From positions 1-5,678 of the forward strand of contig JAKAFQ010000300.1 of assembly GCA_021817875.1 (NCBI GenBank): 5,678 bases of DNA, read 5' to 3'. The notes beneath the pieces are model-generated. The model was given only the letters and a program-made list of their open reading frames with translations. It was not told where the DNA came from and did no database searches. The translations under genes and the position numbers were made by a program. Origin of the DNA: Pseudomonadota bacterium. Its GTDB lineage: Bacteria; Pseudomonadota; Gammaproteobacteria; Steroidobacterales; Steroidobacteraceae. Shown in pieces: positions 1 to 4,706 of this stretch (the stretch's first letter is position 1; each line of letters begins with the position of its first letter).

Positions 1-530
1 AGGCCGATCCAGATGCCGAGCATCGAGCCGAGCGCGGAGAATATGAACACCGTGGCGGTATAGCGGGCGCGCGCCTCCCGCGGCGCCATTTCCCCGATAT
101 AGGTGTTGACGAGCGCCAGATCGGCACCGATGCCGATGCCGGTGAAAGTCCGCGCGGCGACGAAGGCGCCATAGGAGTGCACCAGCGCCGTCGCCACCGA
201 GCCGATGCCATTGAGGGTCATCGTCACCAGCAGCAGCTTGCGCCGGCCGACGCGGTCGGCCAGCGGGCTGAGCGTCAGCGTGCCGAACACGTAGCCCACC
301 AGGTTCAACAGGACCGGCACGCCGATGTGCAGCCCCGAGCTCCCCGGGGTGCACCCGGGGACGAGGGCCATGCAGGTCTGGATGAACGAGACGTTGATAT
401 CGAAGATATCGTAAAAGGTAAACAGGAAGCCGATACCGATGATCAGCGCCAGCATCGGCCGCAGGGCCCCATTCGGGAGCCGGTTGAAACGGGCGAGTAG
501 ACGCGCTCCCGCATGATGCTCAGTGCTCAA
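1..530 (-). CDS. MFS transporter, N-terminal part (runs off left edge)
   Basis: Cytoplasmic-membrane proton-coupled or facilitated transporter of the major facilitator superfamily; the substrate cannot be told. The frame is open from a TTG at 530 to the left edge (176 codons of a family usually near 400-480 aa). An AGGAG at 542-538 lies 7 nt before this TTG, which decides the start; the first ATG is 25 codons further in, at 455. Hydrophobic segments lie at about residues 26-45 (TM1), 71-91 (TM2), 99-118 (TM3), 121-145 (TM4) and from 158 (TM5). The diagnostic motif A, DRVGRRK, is at 92-98 in the TM2-TM3 loop. GEMAPREAR at 146-154, after TM4, resembles the sugar and aromatic-acid porter branches. 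A Cys/Gly/Pro-rich periplasmic loop (53-66) is encoded by a near-palindrome at 343-361. Family assignment is firm, the subfamily is not. Confidence 0.9.
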   Translation of the reverse strand, partial: MSTEHHAGARLLARFNRLPNGALRPMLALIIGIGFLFTFYDIFDINVSFIQTCMALVPGCTPGSSGLHIGVPVLLNLVGYVFGTLTLSPLADRVGRRKLLLVTMTLNGIGSVATALVHSYGAFVAARTFTGIGIGADLALVNTYIGEMAPREARARYTATVFIFSALGSMLGIWIG

Positions 531-537
531 GCTGCCT

Positions 538-542
538 CTCCT
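538..542 (-). promoter_or_regulatory. Ribosome binding site of the MFS gene
   Basis: AGGAG on the minus strand, 7 nt before the TTG start at 530. It is the strongest Shine-Dalgarno match near the N-terminus and the reason for choosing TTG over the ATG at 455. Confidence 0.6.
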
Positions 543-544
543 GC

Positions 545-1235
545 TCGAAGGTTCTCGAATTCGCGGCGCCCGGGACCGCTGCCAGGACCGTGCCGGCATG
601 TTCCGACCCGTGTCCGCTGGCGCTGCGGCCGGTGCAGCCGCCGCAGCAGCGATATTCACGATCGGCGCCGCCCGGATGTGGGGCGGCATGATGCGCGCCT
701 TCAGGGTCTGCGCACCTCCCCCCGGGGTCGACCGGATTTCAGAGCATAGCGCAGCGGATATGCACACGCGATCGGTCCGCGGCGTCCGCCGCGGGACTCG
801 CGCACCGGATGCGACCGCGGCCCCCGTCCGATCCCGGGCGATCGGCGCCGCTCACGCGGTCGCGGCGACGGACCCATGATAAAAATCACGATCCGCGCCA
901 TGAGGCGGCCGACTGACACCGTCCCTGTCGGCAGGCCGTGCGCTCTGCAGCCGCAGTCGCGCAGGAACGCGAATGGGGCGGTCTCGCGCTTTCGGCTCCG
1001 ACTCGTGTCTTCCGATCATGCTCGCCTCCGCGGCGCCTGCCGTCCAAGTCGATGAGCCGCGCACCACGCTCGGACGTGCGGACCGCTCCTGCCGTGGATC
1101 TCGCGGCATATGCAGGGGGCAGGCGGAAACAGCAAGCCGGGCCGCAACCCGCGCTTCCGGCCGTGGCGCGGCCTTTAGTCAGACGTTACTCGTCATGTGC
1201 CGTTGGCACCGTGCCGAAAGCAAGGCTGGACGTGC
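545..1235. other. Gene-poor GC-rich stretch, nothing convincing
   Basis: Several overlapping open frames exist on both strands, but their translations are Arg/Ala/Pro-rich, low in hydrophobic periodicity and match no family I recognise, as expected of random high-GC DNA. The stretch should hold the promoter of the MFS gene. A TATCAT-like minus-strand hexamer sits in the AT-rich patch around 878-892, but I see no good -35. A 13-nt direct repeat lies at 659-671 and 839-851. No RNA gene was recognised. Confidence 0.5.
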
Positions 1236-1346
1236 TCAGGCCACCTTCGGTTCCACGTGAATGCGCCACCCGAGCGAGGGTGCGGCTTTGATCAGGGCTT
1301 CGAGTGAGAACCGCGAGAATCGGCTGCGCGGCGCATCATTGATACG
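1236..1346 (-). pseudogene. C-terminal remnant of a HigA-type (HTH_37-like) antitoxin
   Basis: On the minus strand about 36 codons ending in TGA at 1236-1238 read RINDAPRSRFSRFS, then LEALIKAAPSLGWRIHVEPK. This matches the C-terminal end typical of XRE/HTH_37 antitoxins, where an (R/M)ND-x-x-RG-R-x-SRFSLDAL-type stretch is followed by an LGxxVHVE strand. The matching part starts at about 1346. Beyond it the frame stays open but no longer resembles the family, and the tRNA fragment begins at 1382. The N-terminal helix-turn-helix is missing, so this is a broken gene, perhaps cut when an element inserted. The family call comes from memory of conserved C-termini and rests on a short stretch. Confidence 0.5.
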
Positions 1347-1381
1347 CGGCGCTTCTTCGGCGCCGTGACCACAGGGAGTAG

Positions 1382-1427
1382 TTGGTGGGCCGTGTAGGGA
1401 TCGAACCTACGACCAAGAGATTAAGAG
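1382..1427 (-). repeat. tRNA-Lys(CUU) 3' half, att-like direct repeat, copy 1
   Basis: Read on the minus strand this is tRNA positions 32-76: anticodon loop CTCTTAA (anticodon CUU), the 3' anticodon strand TCTCT, the variable loop, the T arm GTAGG-TTCGATC-CCTAC with perfect pairing, acceptor strand ACGGCCC, discriminator A and encoded CCA, plus one flanking base. The sequence past the anticodon loop (from 1428) does not pair with TCTCT and shows no D arm, so this is a truncated copy and not a working tRNA. Identity with copy 2 stops exactly at the anticodon loop, a known crossover point for tRNA-targeting integrases. Confidence 0.85.
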
Positions 1428-1436
1428 TCGTGGGGG

Positions 1437-1458
1437 GTGCTCGTCGCGGCTCGAGCAC
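1437..1458. repeat. 7-8-7 inverted repeat next to the tRNA fragment
   Basis: GTGCTCG at 1437-1443 and CGAGCAC at 1452-1458 pair perfectly across an 8-nt loop, 9 bp inside the end of the tRNA identity. No U-tract follows on either strand. It could be a recombinase or accessory-factor site, or chance. Confidence 0.4.
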
Positions 1459-1544
1459 ACGCCATCCGGCGCCTCGCAAGTAATTGATTTAATGACATAT
1501 GCCGAAGGCGCCGCGAGCGCTAGAAGGGGTGCCGGCGAGGCTTG

Positions 1545-1578
1545 ACGAGTAGCTCAGTGCACTGAATTTGCACTGAGC
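1545..1578. repeat. 34-bp subterminal repeat, copy 1, with 10-7-10 hairpin
   Basis: It matches 4603-4636 at 31 of 34 positions without gaps. Within it GCTCAGTGCA (1552-1561) and TGCACTGAGC (1569-1578) form a perfect 10-bp inverted repeat around a 7-nt loop. It starts 118 bp from the tRNA fragment (107 bp in the other unit). It also lies 2 nt past the stop of the 146-aa gene, so it could act as a terminator hairpin, but no T-run follows on the minus strand. Its conservation at the same place in both elements suggests an element-end function such as a recombinase arm site. Confidence 0.6.
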
Positions 1579-1580
1579 CA

Positions 1581-2021
1581 TCAGCGCTCGGTGCTCGCGC
1601 CGAGCAGGCTCCGCAGCCGCGCAAAGAGCTCCTCAGCGCCGTAATCGTCCTCGTAGGCCTGCTCCGCAATCTGCTGCTCGGCGTCGAGCAGTTCGCTCAG
1701 AAGCGTCCGCGCCAGCGCTGCATCGCGGGGCAGCACGACCCGTTCAATGATTTCGAGCGTGTAGCCTGCGCGGGCGACGATCTCGGCGCTGCGGCGGTGG
1801 CGCACGTCGTACTCGCGCTCGCCCACACGAAGCGCGCTGATCTCGCGGCGAACGATGCTCGCGACCTTGGAGGGCTGCGCCGCAGCGATGAAGGCCTCGA
1901 CATACGACCGGACGCCCGGAGGCGCGCCGCAAACTAGGGAAACGATGAAGGCAGAAAGCTCCTCTGGGCTGCGGCGCTGCAGAGCCGCCAAGGCTCCGGT
2001 GAGTTCCTCTTCAGTGTCCAT
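1581..2021 (-). CDS. Hypothetical protein, 146 aa, helical and charged
   Basis: No family recognised. The product looks soluble and mostly helical, with acidic ends (DTEEEL at the N-terminus; EDDYGAEELF at 124-133) and a basic centre (VRRE at 57-60, RHRR at 74-77). There is no signal peptide or membrane segment. The ATG at 2021 lies 24 nt after the stop of the DUF6933 gene with only a weak ribosome site, suggesting translation coupled to that gene as the last member of a higBA-DUF6933 operon. GC-rich third positions across the frame, and disordered-looking translations in competing frames, support it as real. A partner of the DUF6933 protein is possible but unproven. Confidence 0.65.
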   Translation of the reverse strand: MDTEEELTGALAALQRRSPEELSAFIVSLVCGAPPGVRSYVEAFIAAAQPSKVASIVRREISALRVGEREYDVRHRRSAEIVARAGYTLEIIERVVLPRDAALARTLLSELLDAEQQIAEQAYEDDYGAEELFARLRSLLGASTER

Positions 2022-2045
2022 GGCGGTCGATACCCGTGAGTTCCG

Positions 2046-2555
2046 TCAGACGACACCGCCGGCGAGCAGAGCGCGGGCCAGCATATCCGGAAAGCCCAAA
2101 TGCCCCGGCCTTTCACCGATGGCAGACATGGGAGTATGCGAAAGTCGCACCGCGATCGCTGCCAGATCATCACCGTGGGCCAGATGATGGCTCGCCTGAA
2201 AGGCAAGATCGTTCATTGAGCCGAGCACGCGCCGATTCTTCGCCCTAGCGAAGCTGACCGGCTGCATGACAGCAAGCTCGCGGCTCACCCACTCCGGCGG
2301 AACGTCGAGCCGCTCGAGGAGGCTCCGCAACGACGTGCACAGATTGGGTACCAGACTCGTGCGCAGTTCGCGCGCCGGGAGCAGCATCGTGAGCAGGCAG
2401 CGCTCACTGGTCGCGATAGCAAATTCGGAGCGCCCAAAACGCACGAGATGAACGTACCAGTCCCCGAGAGCACCAGTCGATGGAGGGGCTGCCGGGAGCT
2501 GTTCCGGCAGGTGGAGCCGCGTCCGCACGCGCTGCGTGCAGCGCAATGTCAACAC
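2046..2555 (-). CDS. DUF6933 domain-containing protein
   Basis: The 169-aa product follows the DUF6933 pattern as I know it: an N-terminal LTLRCTQRVRTRL, then GDWYVHLVRFGR at 31-42, TSERCLLTMLLPARE at 49-63, a middle helix pair with RSLLERLDVPPEWVSREL at 77-94, and the signature FARAKNRRVLGSMNDLAF at 102-119. The role of the family is unknown; members are soluble proteins often found in accessory DNA. The GTG at 2555 was chosen because it gives the usual MLTLRCT start and has AGGCGAG 7 nt upstream; a TTG at 2594 would add 13 unconserved residues, and a TTG at 2552 is also possible. It follows the HigA stop by 69 nt and precedes the 146-aa gene by 24 nt, so it probably belongs to the same transcript. 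Confidence 0.75.
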   Translation of the reverse strand: MLTLRCTQRVRTRLHLPEQLPAAPPSTGALGDWYVHLVRFGRSEFAIATSERCLLTMLLPARELRTSLVPNLCTSLRSLLERLDVPPEWVSRELAVMQPVSFARAKNRRVLGSMNDLAFQASHHLAHGDDLAAIAVRLSHTPMSAIGERPGHLGFPDMLARALLAGGVV

Positions 2556-2624
2556 AGCGCGACTCGCCTGGACGCTACGGAATGCCGGACCCAAGCGGGC
2601 AGCATGGTGTGTAGCGCGACGTCT

Positions 2625-2942
2625 TTAGATCTCAGCGAGACGCCGTACGGTATCCGGATAGCGCTGCACGAGTCGAATGAGCAGCGCCGCTTGCGCGTTG
2701 GGCTTGGCCCGGCCCTGCTCCCAATTTTCCAGCGTGCGGACGTTGGTGCGCAGGTATCGTGCGAAGAGGCTGCGGGAGAGCTTCATGTCCTCCCGGACTT
2801 TCGTGAGTTCGTCGGCGCGGATCTGCGGCACGGGCTTCGGTTTCACAGCATGCGTCCGAAGCGTTCGTTTGCCAGCGCGCTGATCAGCCAGGGCGTCAAA
2901 CCCTTCCACCAGCTCATCGAACAGATTGCGCTTCTTTCTCAT
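2625..2942 (-). CDS. higA: HigA/NadS-type XRE antitoxin
   Basis: A 105-aa DNA-binding antitoxin of a type II TA system. It should neutralise the toxin encoded just upstream and repress the operon. The N-terminal half (1-45) is basic and extended (RKKRNLFDELVEGFDAL), typical of the toxin-contacting part of this family. The C-terminal half is an XRE helix-turn-helix: DELTKVREDMKLSRSLFARYL at 44-64, then the recognition helix and turn TNVRTLENWEQGRAKPN at 66-82. The ATG at 2942 overlaps the toxin stop by 4 nt (ATGA), with GAGG 8 nt upstream. The toxin-first order is the usual one for higBA. The family is well supported; higA is used in the broad HigA2/NadS sense. Confidence 0.9.
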   Translation of the reverse strand: MRKKRNLFDELVEGFDALADQRAGKRTLRTHAVKPKPVPQIRADELTKVREDMKLSRSLFARYLRTNVRTLENWEQGRAKPNAQAALLIRLVQRYPDTVRRLAEI

Positions 2943-3283
2943 GTCTTGCGCCTCGCTTTCAGCTCGTCTTTGATGCGCTCCTTCAACGTCTCTCGCTGTT
3001 TGGGCGTCAAATCCGCCATCTCGTCTTTGTCGTACAGTGTGAACAGCCAGAACTCCGGGCCACCCGTCCAGTAGTAATAGATCACCCGCAGACCGCCGCG
3101 CTTGCCCTTGGAACGGCGCGCGTCGCTGAATCGCACCTTACGCAAGCCGCCCGTACCCGTGATCACCTCGCCCGCCTCCGGGTTCGCCATCAAGGCTTCC
3201 TGAAGGCGACCGAAGCCACCGTCATTCAGGTAGCTCTCACGACTTCGCTCGAAAGCCGGCAATTCGACGAAGACCGCCTGCAT
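2939..3283 (-). CDS. higB: RelE/HigB2-type toxin
   Basis: A 114-aa toxin of the RelE superfamily (HigB2 branch), expected to cut mRNA on the ribosome. Family marks in order: FVELPAFERSRESYL at 5-19, the NPEAGEVITGTGGLRKVRF stretch at 34-52, KGKRGGLRVIYYYW at 59-72 (the basic, aromatic active-site strand), FTLYDKDEMADLTPKQ at 81-96, and a Lys/Arg-rich helical tail. The start is the ATG at 3283, where homology begins; the open frame runs on much further upstream, but that extension is the shadow of the next gene. A strong promoter with an embedded palindrome lies just upstream. The predicted transcript start leaves only about 3 nt before ATG, so translation may be nearly leaderless. Confidence 0.9.
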   Translation of the reverse strand: MQAVFVELPAFERSRESYLNDGGFGRLQEALMANPEAGEVITGTGGLRKVRFSDARRSKGKRGGLRVIYYYWTGGPEFWLFTLYDKDEMADLTPKQRETLKERIKDELKARRKT

Positions 3284-3292
3284 GACGAGAGT

Positions 3293-3320
3293 ATTATACG
3301 CAATCTGCGTATAGTGGCAA
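3293..3320 (-). promoter_or_regulatory. higBA promoter with palindromic operator
   Basis: On the minus strand a -35-like TTGCCA (3320-3315), a 16-nt spacer and a perfect -10 TATAAT (3298-3293) precede the toxin ATG at 3283. A perfect 8-3-8 palindrome (TATACGCA, ATC, TGCGTATA) at 3295-3313 fills the spacer and overlaps the -10. It is the obvious site for HigA autorepression by occluding RNA polymerase. The elements are seen in sequence; the binding is inferred. Confidence 0.7.
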
Positions 3321-3351
3321 GCTGCAGTGCCGAGCGGCAATCCTGGCTTCT

Positions 3352-3717
3352 TCAGCAAGGCCCGCCACGATTGTTCTCGATGTCCAGCGGCCCCCGCAGC
3401 CGGCGCCCCATCCTGCGCCCGGCGCGCGGCTTGGCACGGCCGCTGAGGCCAAGGAGCCAAGCCAGGAAGGACGGCTCGTGAATCAGCAACTCTCCGCATG
3501 GAGAGTCGAAGACAGCGGCCGTGAGCCCGTTCACGGCGCGGCATCGCAACGCCCGAGTGACGCGATTGACGCTGAGCAAGTGCGGGTGTCGGGCAACGAG
3601 CTGAGCTTTGGTGACGAGCTCCGTCGTTGGCGCGAGGGAGGGCGGAACAGCGTGCATGGGTAGCTCCGCTTGGATAGGCGGCGGTCCGAACACTTTCGGG
3701 TTGCTTCGTCGGCTCAT
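3352..3717 (-). CDS. Small HTH/excisionase-like protein, element core gene, copy 1
   Basis: A 121-aa protein with a disordered Pro-rich N-terminus (FGPPPIQAELPMHAVPP) and a central domain TKAQLVARHPHLLSVNRVTRAL, then NGLTAAVFDSPCGELLIHEPSFLAWLLGL (about residues 36-92). The order (helix, RHPHLL turn, recognition-like helix, NGL, two-strand wing, FLAW helix) resembles small AlpA/excisionase-like winged-helix proteins. That is a pattern-based guess; no named family was recognised. A second copy at 5361-5678 shares about 90 of 100 residues. The last 20 or so residues (GRRMGRRLRGPLDIENNRGG) differ completely between copies because of a 1-nt indel around 3420. The ATG overlaps the stop of the small upstream ORF by ATGA. 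The gene stops 68 nt before the toxin start. Confidence 0.75.
   Translation of the reverse strand: MSRRSNPKVFGPPPIQAELPMHAVPPSLAPTTELVTKAQLVARHPHLLSVNRVTRALRCRAVNGLTAAVFDSPCGELLIHEPSFLAWLLGLSGRAKPRAGRRMGRRLRGPLDIENNRGGPC
3413..3714 (-). repeat. Direct repeat of element core gene, copy 1
   Basis: Aligns with 5378-5678 over about 300 bp, with roughly 31 substitutions and one single-base indel counted by eye (about 90% identity). Most substitutions leave the protein unchanged, so both copies have evolved as coding DNA. Confidence 0.85.
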
Positions 3718-3885
3718 CGAGTACGTTCCTCGTGTCGCTCCGGCAACCGAGAGCGTTCATCAAACTCGGTCTGCCGCATGAAACGGGCGACAACCACCTT
3801 GACACGCACCGGCGCGCCCGGGCACCACGTCCAAGTAAAGGCCGTGTCGTCACACTCGACAACGCGCCGGATATCCCCGATTCAT
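3714..3885 (-). pseudogene. Small ORF with apparent frameshift, upstream of the HTH-like gene
   Basis: An open minus-strand frame of 55 codons (3881 to the TGA at 3716-3714) has protein-like composition: RRVVECDDTAFTWTWCPG, then VRVKVVVARFMRQTEF and DERSRLPERHEERTR. No ATG, GTG or TTG lies in its first 24 codons, and a TGA (3884-3882) stands just ahead. In another frame an ATG at 3885 reads MNRG and runs into the GGGG run at 3878-3875. Removing one G joins it to the open frame as MNRDIRRVVECDD, about 57 aa. It overlaps the next gene by ATGA, the mark of a translationally coupled pair. I do not recognise the family. A sequencing slip, true inactivation or a rare start are all possible. Confidence 0.45.
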
Positions 3886-4152
3886 GAGGGATGGAACGAG
3901 CTATGGCTATTTCGGCTGGATAGGAGCTTTGCACCAGAAGGGTTATGGATTCTCGACGCGCGCGACTGCGACTGGAGCAATAGCACGCTGAAGGCGAGCA
4001 CGCTGCCGCGCGGGACAGTTCTGCTCACCCCTTCACAAAGGCGAAGGATCACCTTCCCGACCTACTTGCTGTCCTCAAGGAGGCAGGCGGCGGCGGGGCC
4101 TGATCGCACGGGCAAGGCTCAATCGAGTCATGCGAGAGGAGCGATAGGTGTC
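3886..4152. other. Unassigned stretch, possible gene debris
   Basis: The plus strand carries several protein-like pieces in different frames. Frame 1 reads GWNELWLFRLDRSFAPEGLW (3889-3948). Frame 3 reads HPFTKAKDHLPDLLAVLKEA and stops with TGA at 4101. No single frame has a clear start, so this may be a decayed gene. No family recognised. Confidence 0.3.
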
Positions 4153-4371
4153 GTGAACCTCTGTGACGCACTGGAGAGATTGCAGTCCCACGGCGTCCTG
4201 GCAGAGCCCTGTGGCGAATCGCCCACCGTATGGCGCGCGACGGTGCCGATTACAGACGAGGGGCCATTCCCGATCCTCGAAGCGTTCCGCATCGCCCTAC
4301 CTTGCTTCGAGGCGGACTGCGGATACCGCTGGGGCGATCCCCAGCAAGTGCTGTTCGTCTGGGAGCGCTGA
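4153..4371 (+). CDS. Hypothetical protein, 72 aa, only plus-strand gene candidate
   Basis: From the GTG at 4153, with AGGAG 11 nt upstream (4137-4141), the frame reads LCDALERLQSHGVLAEPCGE, then a strand-rich part (VWRATVPITDEG, FPILEAFRIALPCF) and ends GYRWGDPQQVLFVWER. Composition and GC-rich third positions look coding. The product is small, soluble and acidic with four Cys, and has no recognised domain. The same frame is open back to 3670, but most of that lies antisense to the minus-strand genes, so I use the internal GTG. Its orientation is opposite to every other gene in the element. It ends 79 bp before the tRNA fragment. Confidence 0.4.
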   Translation: MNLCDALERLQSHGVLAEPCGESPTVWRATVPITDEGPFPILEAFRIALPCFEADCGYRWGDPQQVLFVWER

Positions 4372-4450
4372 ATCGGGCGGGATGCTTGCTCGGCGCTTAC
4401 TTTCGGCTTGCAGCGCGAGGCGATCGGAATTACGCGCGTAACTAGTTGAA

Positions 4451-4496
4451 TTGGTGGGCCGTGCAGGGATCGAACCTACGACCAAGAGATTAAGAG
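4451..4496 (-). repeat. tRNA-Lys(CUU) 3' half, att-like direct repeat, copy 2
   Basis: 46 bp, one mismatch to copy 1 (C at 4464 against T at 1395), in the same orientation. It covers the anticodon loop with CUU, the T arm, the acceptor 3' strand and CCA. The mismatch turns a T-stem A-U pair into G-U, which is still tolerated. Identity to copy 1 ends exactly at the anticodon loop; next come ACGCCG here and TCGTGG in copy 1. Confidence 0.85.
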
Positions 4497-4529
4497 ACGC
4501 CGAACATGCTCCCAACTGCTCCACGACAC
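4452..4529 (-). pseudogene. Possible decayed full-length tRNA-Lys(CUU)
   Basis: Extending copy 2 past the anticodon loop gives a 78-nt tRNA-like object. The candidate 5' acceptor strand GTGTCGT (4529-4523) pairs with ACGGCCC at 6 of 7 positions (one G-U). A D loop AGTTGGGA with the expected G18G19 is flanked by GAGC and GCAT, which pair at 3 of 4 positions. The 5' anticodon strand does not pair with TCTCT, and about 3 extra bases sit there. So it is either a decayed target tRNA rearranged at the crossover point or a chance likeness. It is not a working tRNA. Confidence 0.35.
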
Positions 4530-4602
4530 TCGGATAGCCTCGTTGCAACTCGTTGTTTTCCTAGCCTTTGAATTGAAGCAAGACGCGCGCCAGCGACGGC
4601 AA

Positions 4603-4636
4603 ACGAGTACGTCACTGCACTGAATTTGCACTGAGC
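4603..4636. repeat. 34-bp subterminal repeat, copy 2
   Basis: 31 of 34 positions match 1545-1578, including an unbroken 21-nt core (4616-4636). The substitutions break the tight 10-bp hairpin of copy 1, but the TGCACTGAG arm instead pairs with a second inverted copy downstream at 4671-4680. Confidence 0.65.
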
Positions 4637-4680
4637 GACCAATGGACTTCGGCGATTCGCCGCATCAGCTCTCAGTGCAA
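4626..4680. repeat. Nested inverted repeats beside parE
   Basis: Outer arms TTGCACTGAG (4626-4635) and CTCAGTGCAA (4671-4680) pair perfectly. Inside them CGGCGA and TCGCCG (4650-4655 and 4657-4662) form a second perfect hairpin around one base. It lies 26-80 nt beyond the parE stop, so it may form a 3' RNA fold or a DNA cruciform. No U-tract follows. Confidence 0.55.
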
Positions 4681-4706
4681 TTTCGTGCAACGGTGCCAGG
4701 AGGTCG

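Larger units (their letters stand above)
1382..4496. mobile_element. Putative tRNA-Lys-bounded non-autonomous element (HigBA cargo)
   Basis: The segment is framed by two direct 46-bp copies of the tRNA-Lys(CUU) 3' half (1382-1427 and 4451-4496), as expected of attL/attR left by a tyrosine recombinase that crosses over at an anticodon loop. Inside are a subterminal repeat, a TA operon with two extra genes, and an excisionase-like gene, but no integrase or transposase. The array continues to the right with a second unit built the same way. That the unit moved as one piece is an inference from the repeats. Confidence 0.55.

Noticed and set aside
343..361. GC-rich near-palindrome as a regulatory site
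   Set aside because: It lies in the MFS coding sequence, has an internal mismatch, and is explained by Pro/Gly codons of a periplasmic loop.
523..1291. Overlapping plus- and minus-strand ORFs in the gene-poor stretch
   Set aside because: Arg/Pro/Ala-rich translations in several frames at once, typical of random high-GC DNA; no domain recognised.
1345..1363. CGGCGC/GCGCCG hairpin as terminator of the original tRNA gene
   Set aside because: Only 6 bp with no U-tract, and it overlaps the edge of the antitoxin remnant; too weak.
1552..1578. Rho-independent terminator after the 146-aa gene
   Set aside because: The hairpin is perfect and well placed, but no T-run follows on the minus strand, and the sequence is repeated at the end of the other element, so I list it as an element repeat.
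2448..3074. 208-aa plus-strand ORF
   Set aside because: Antisense to the higA, higB and DUF6933 genes, which have clear family matches; no start signal or protein-like composition.
3284..3934. Long N-terminal extension of the toxin frame (open to 3934)
   Set aside because: RelE/HigB homology starts at the ATG at 3283, with promoter and operator directly upstream; the extension runs out of frame through the core gene and reads as its shadow.
4297..4548. Minus-strand ORF reading LLVVGSIPARPTN
   Set aside because: This is the well-known spurious translation of a tRNA 3' half, not a protein gene.
1382..4680. Integron with attC sites
   Set aside because: The array of TA genes and palindromes is suggestive, but no GTTRRRY/RYYYAAC pairs flank the genes and the ends are tRNA fragments instead.
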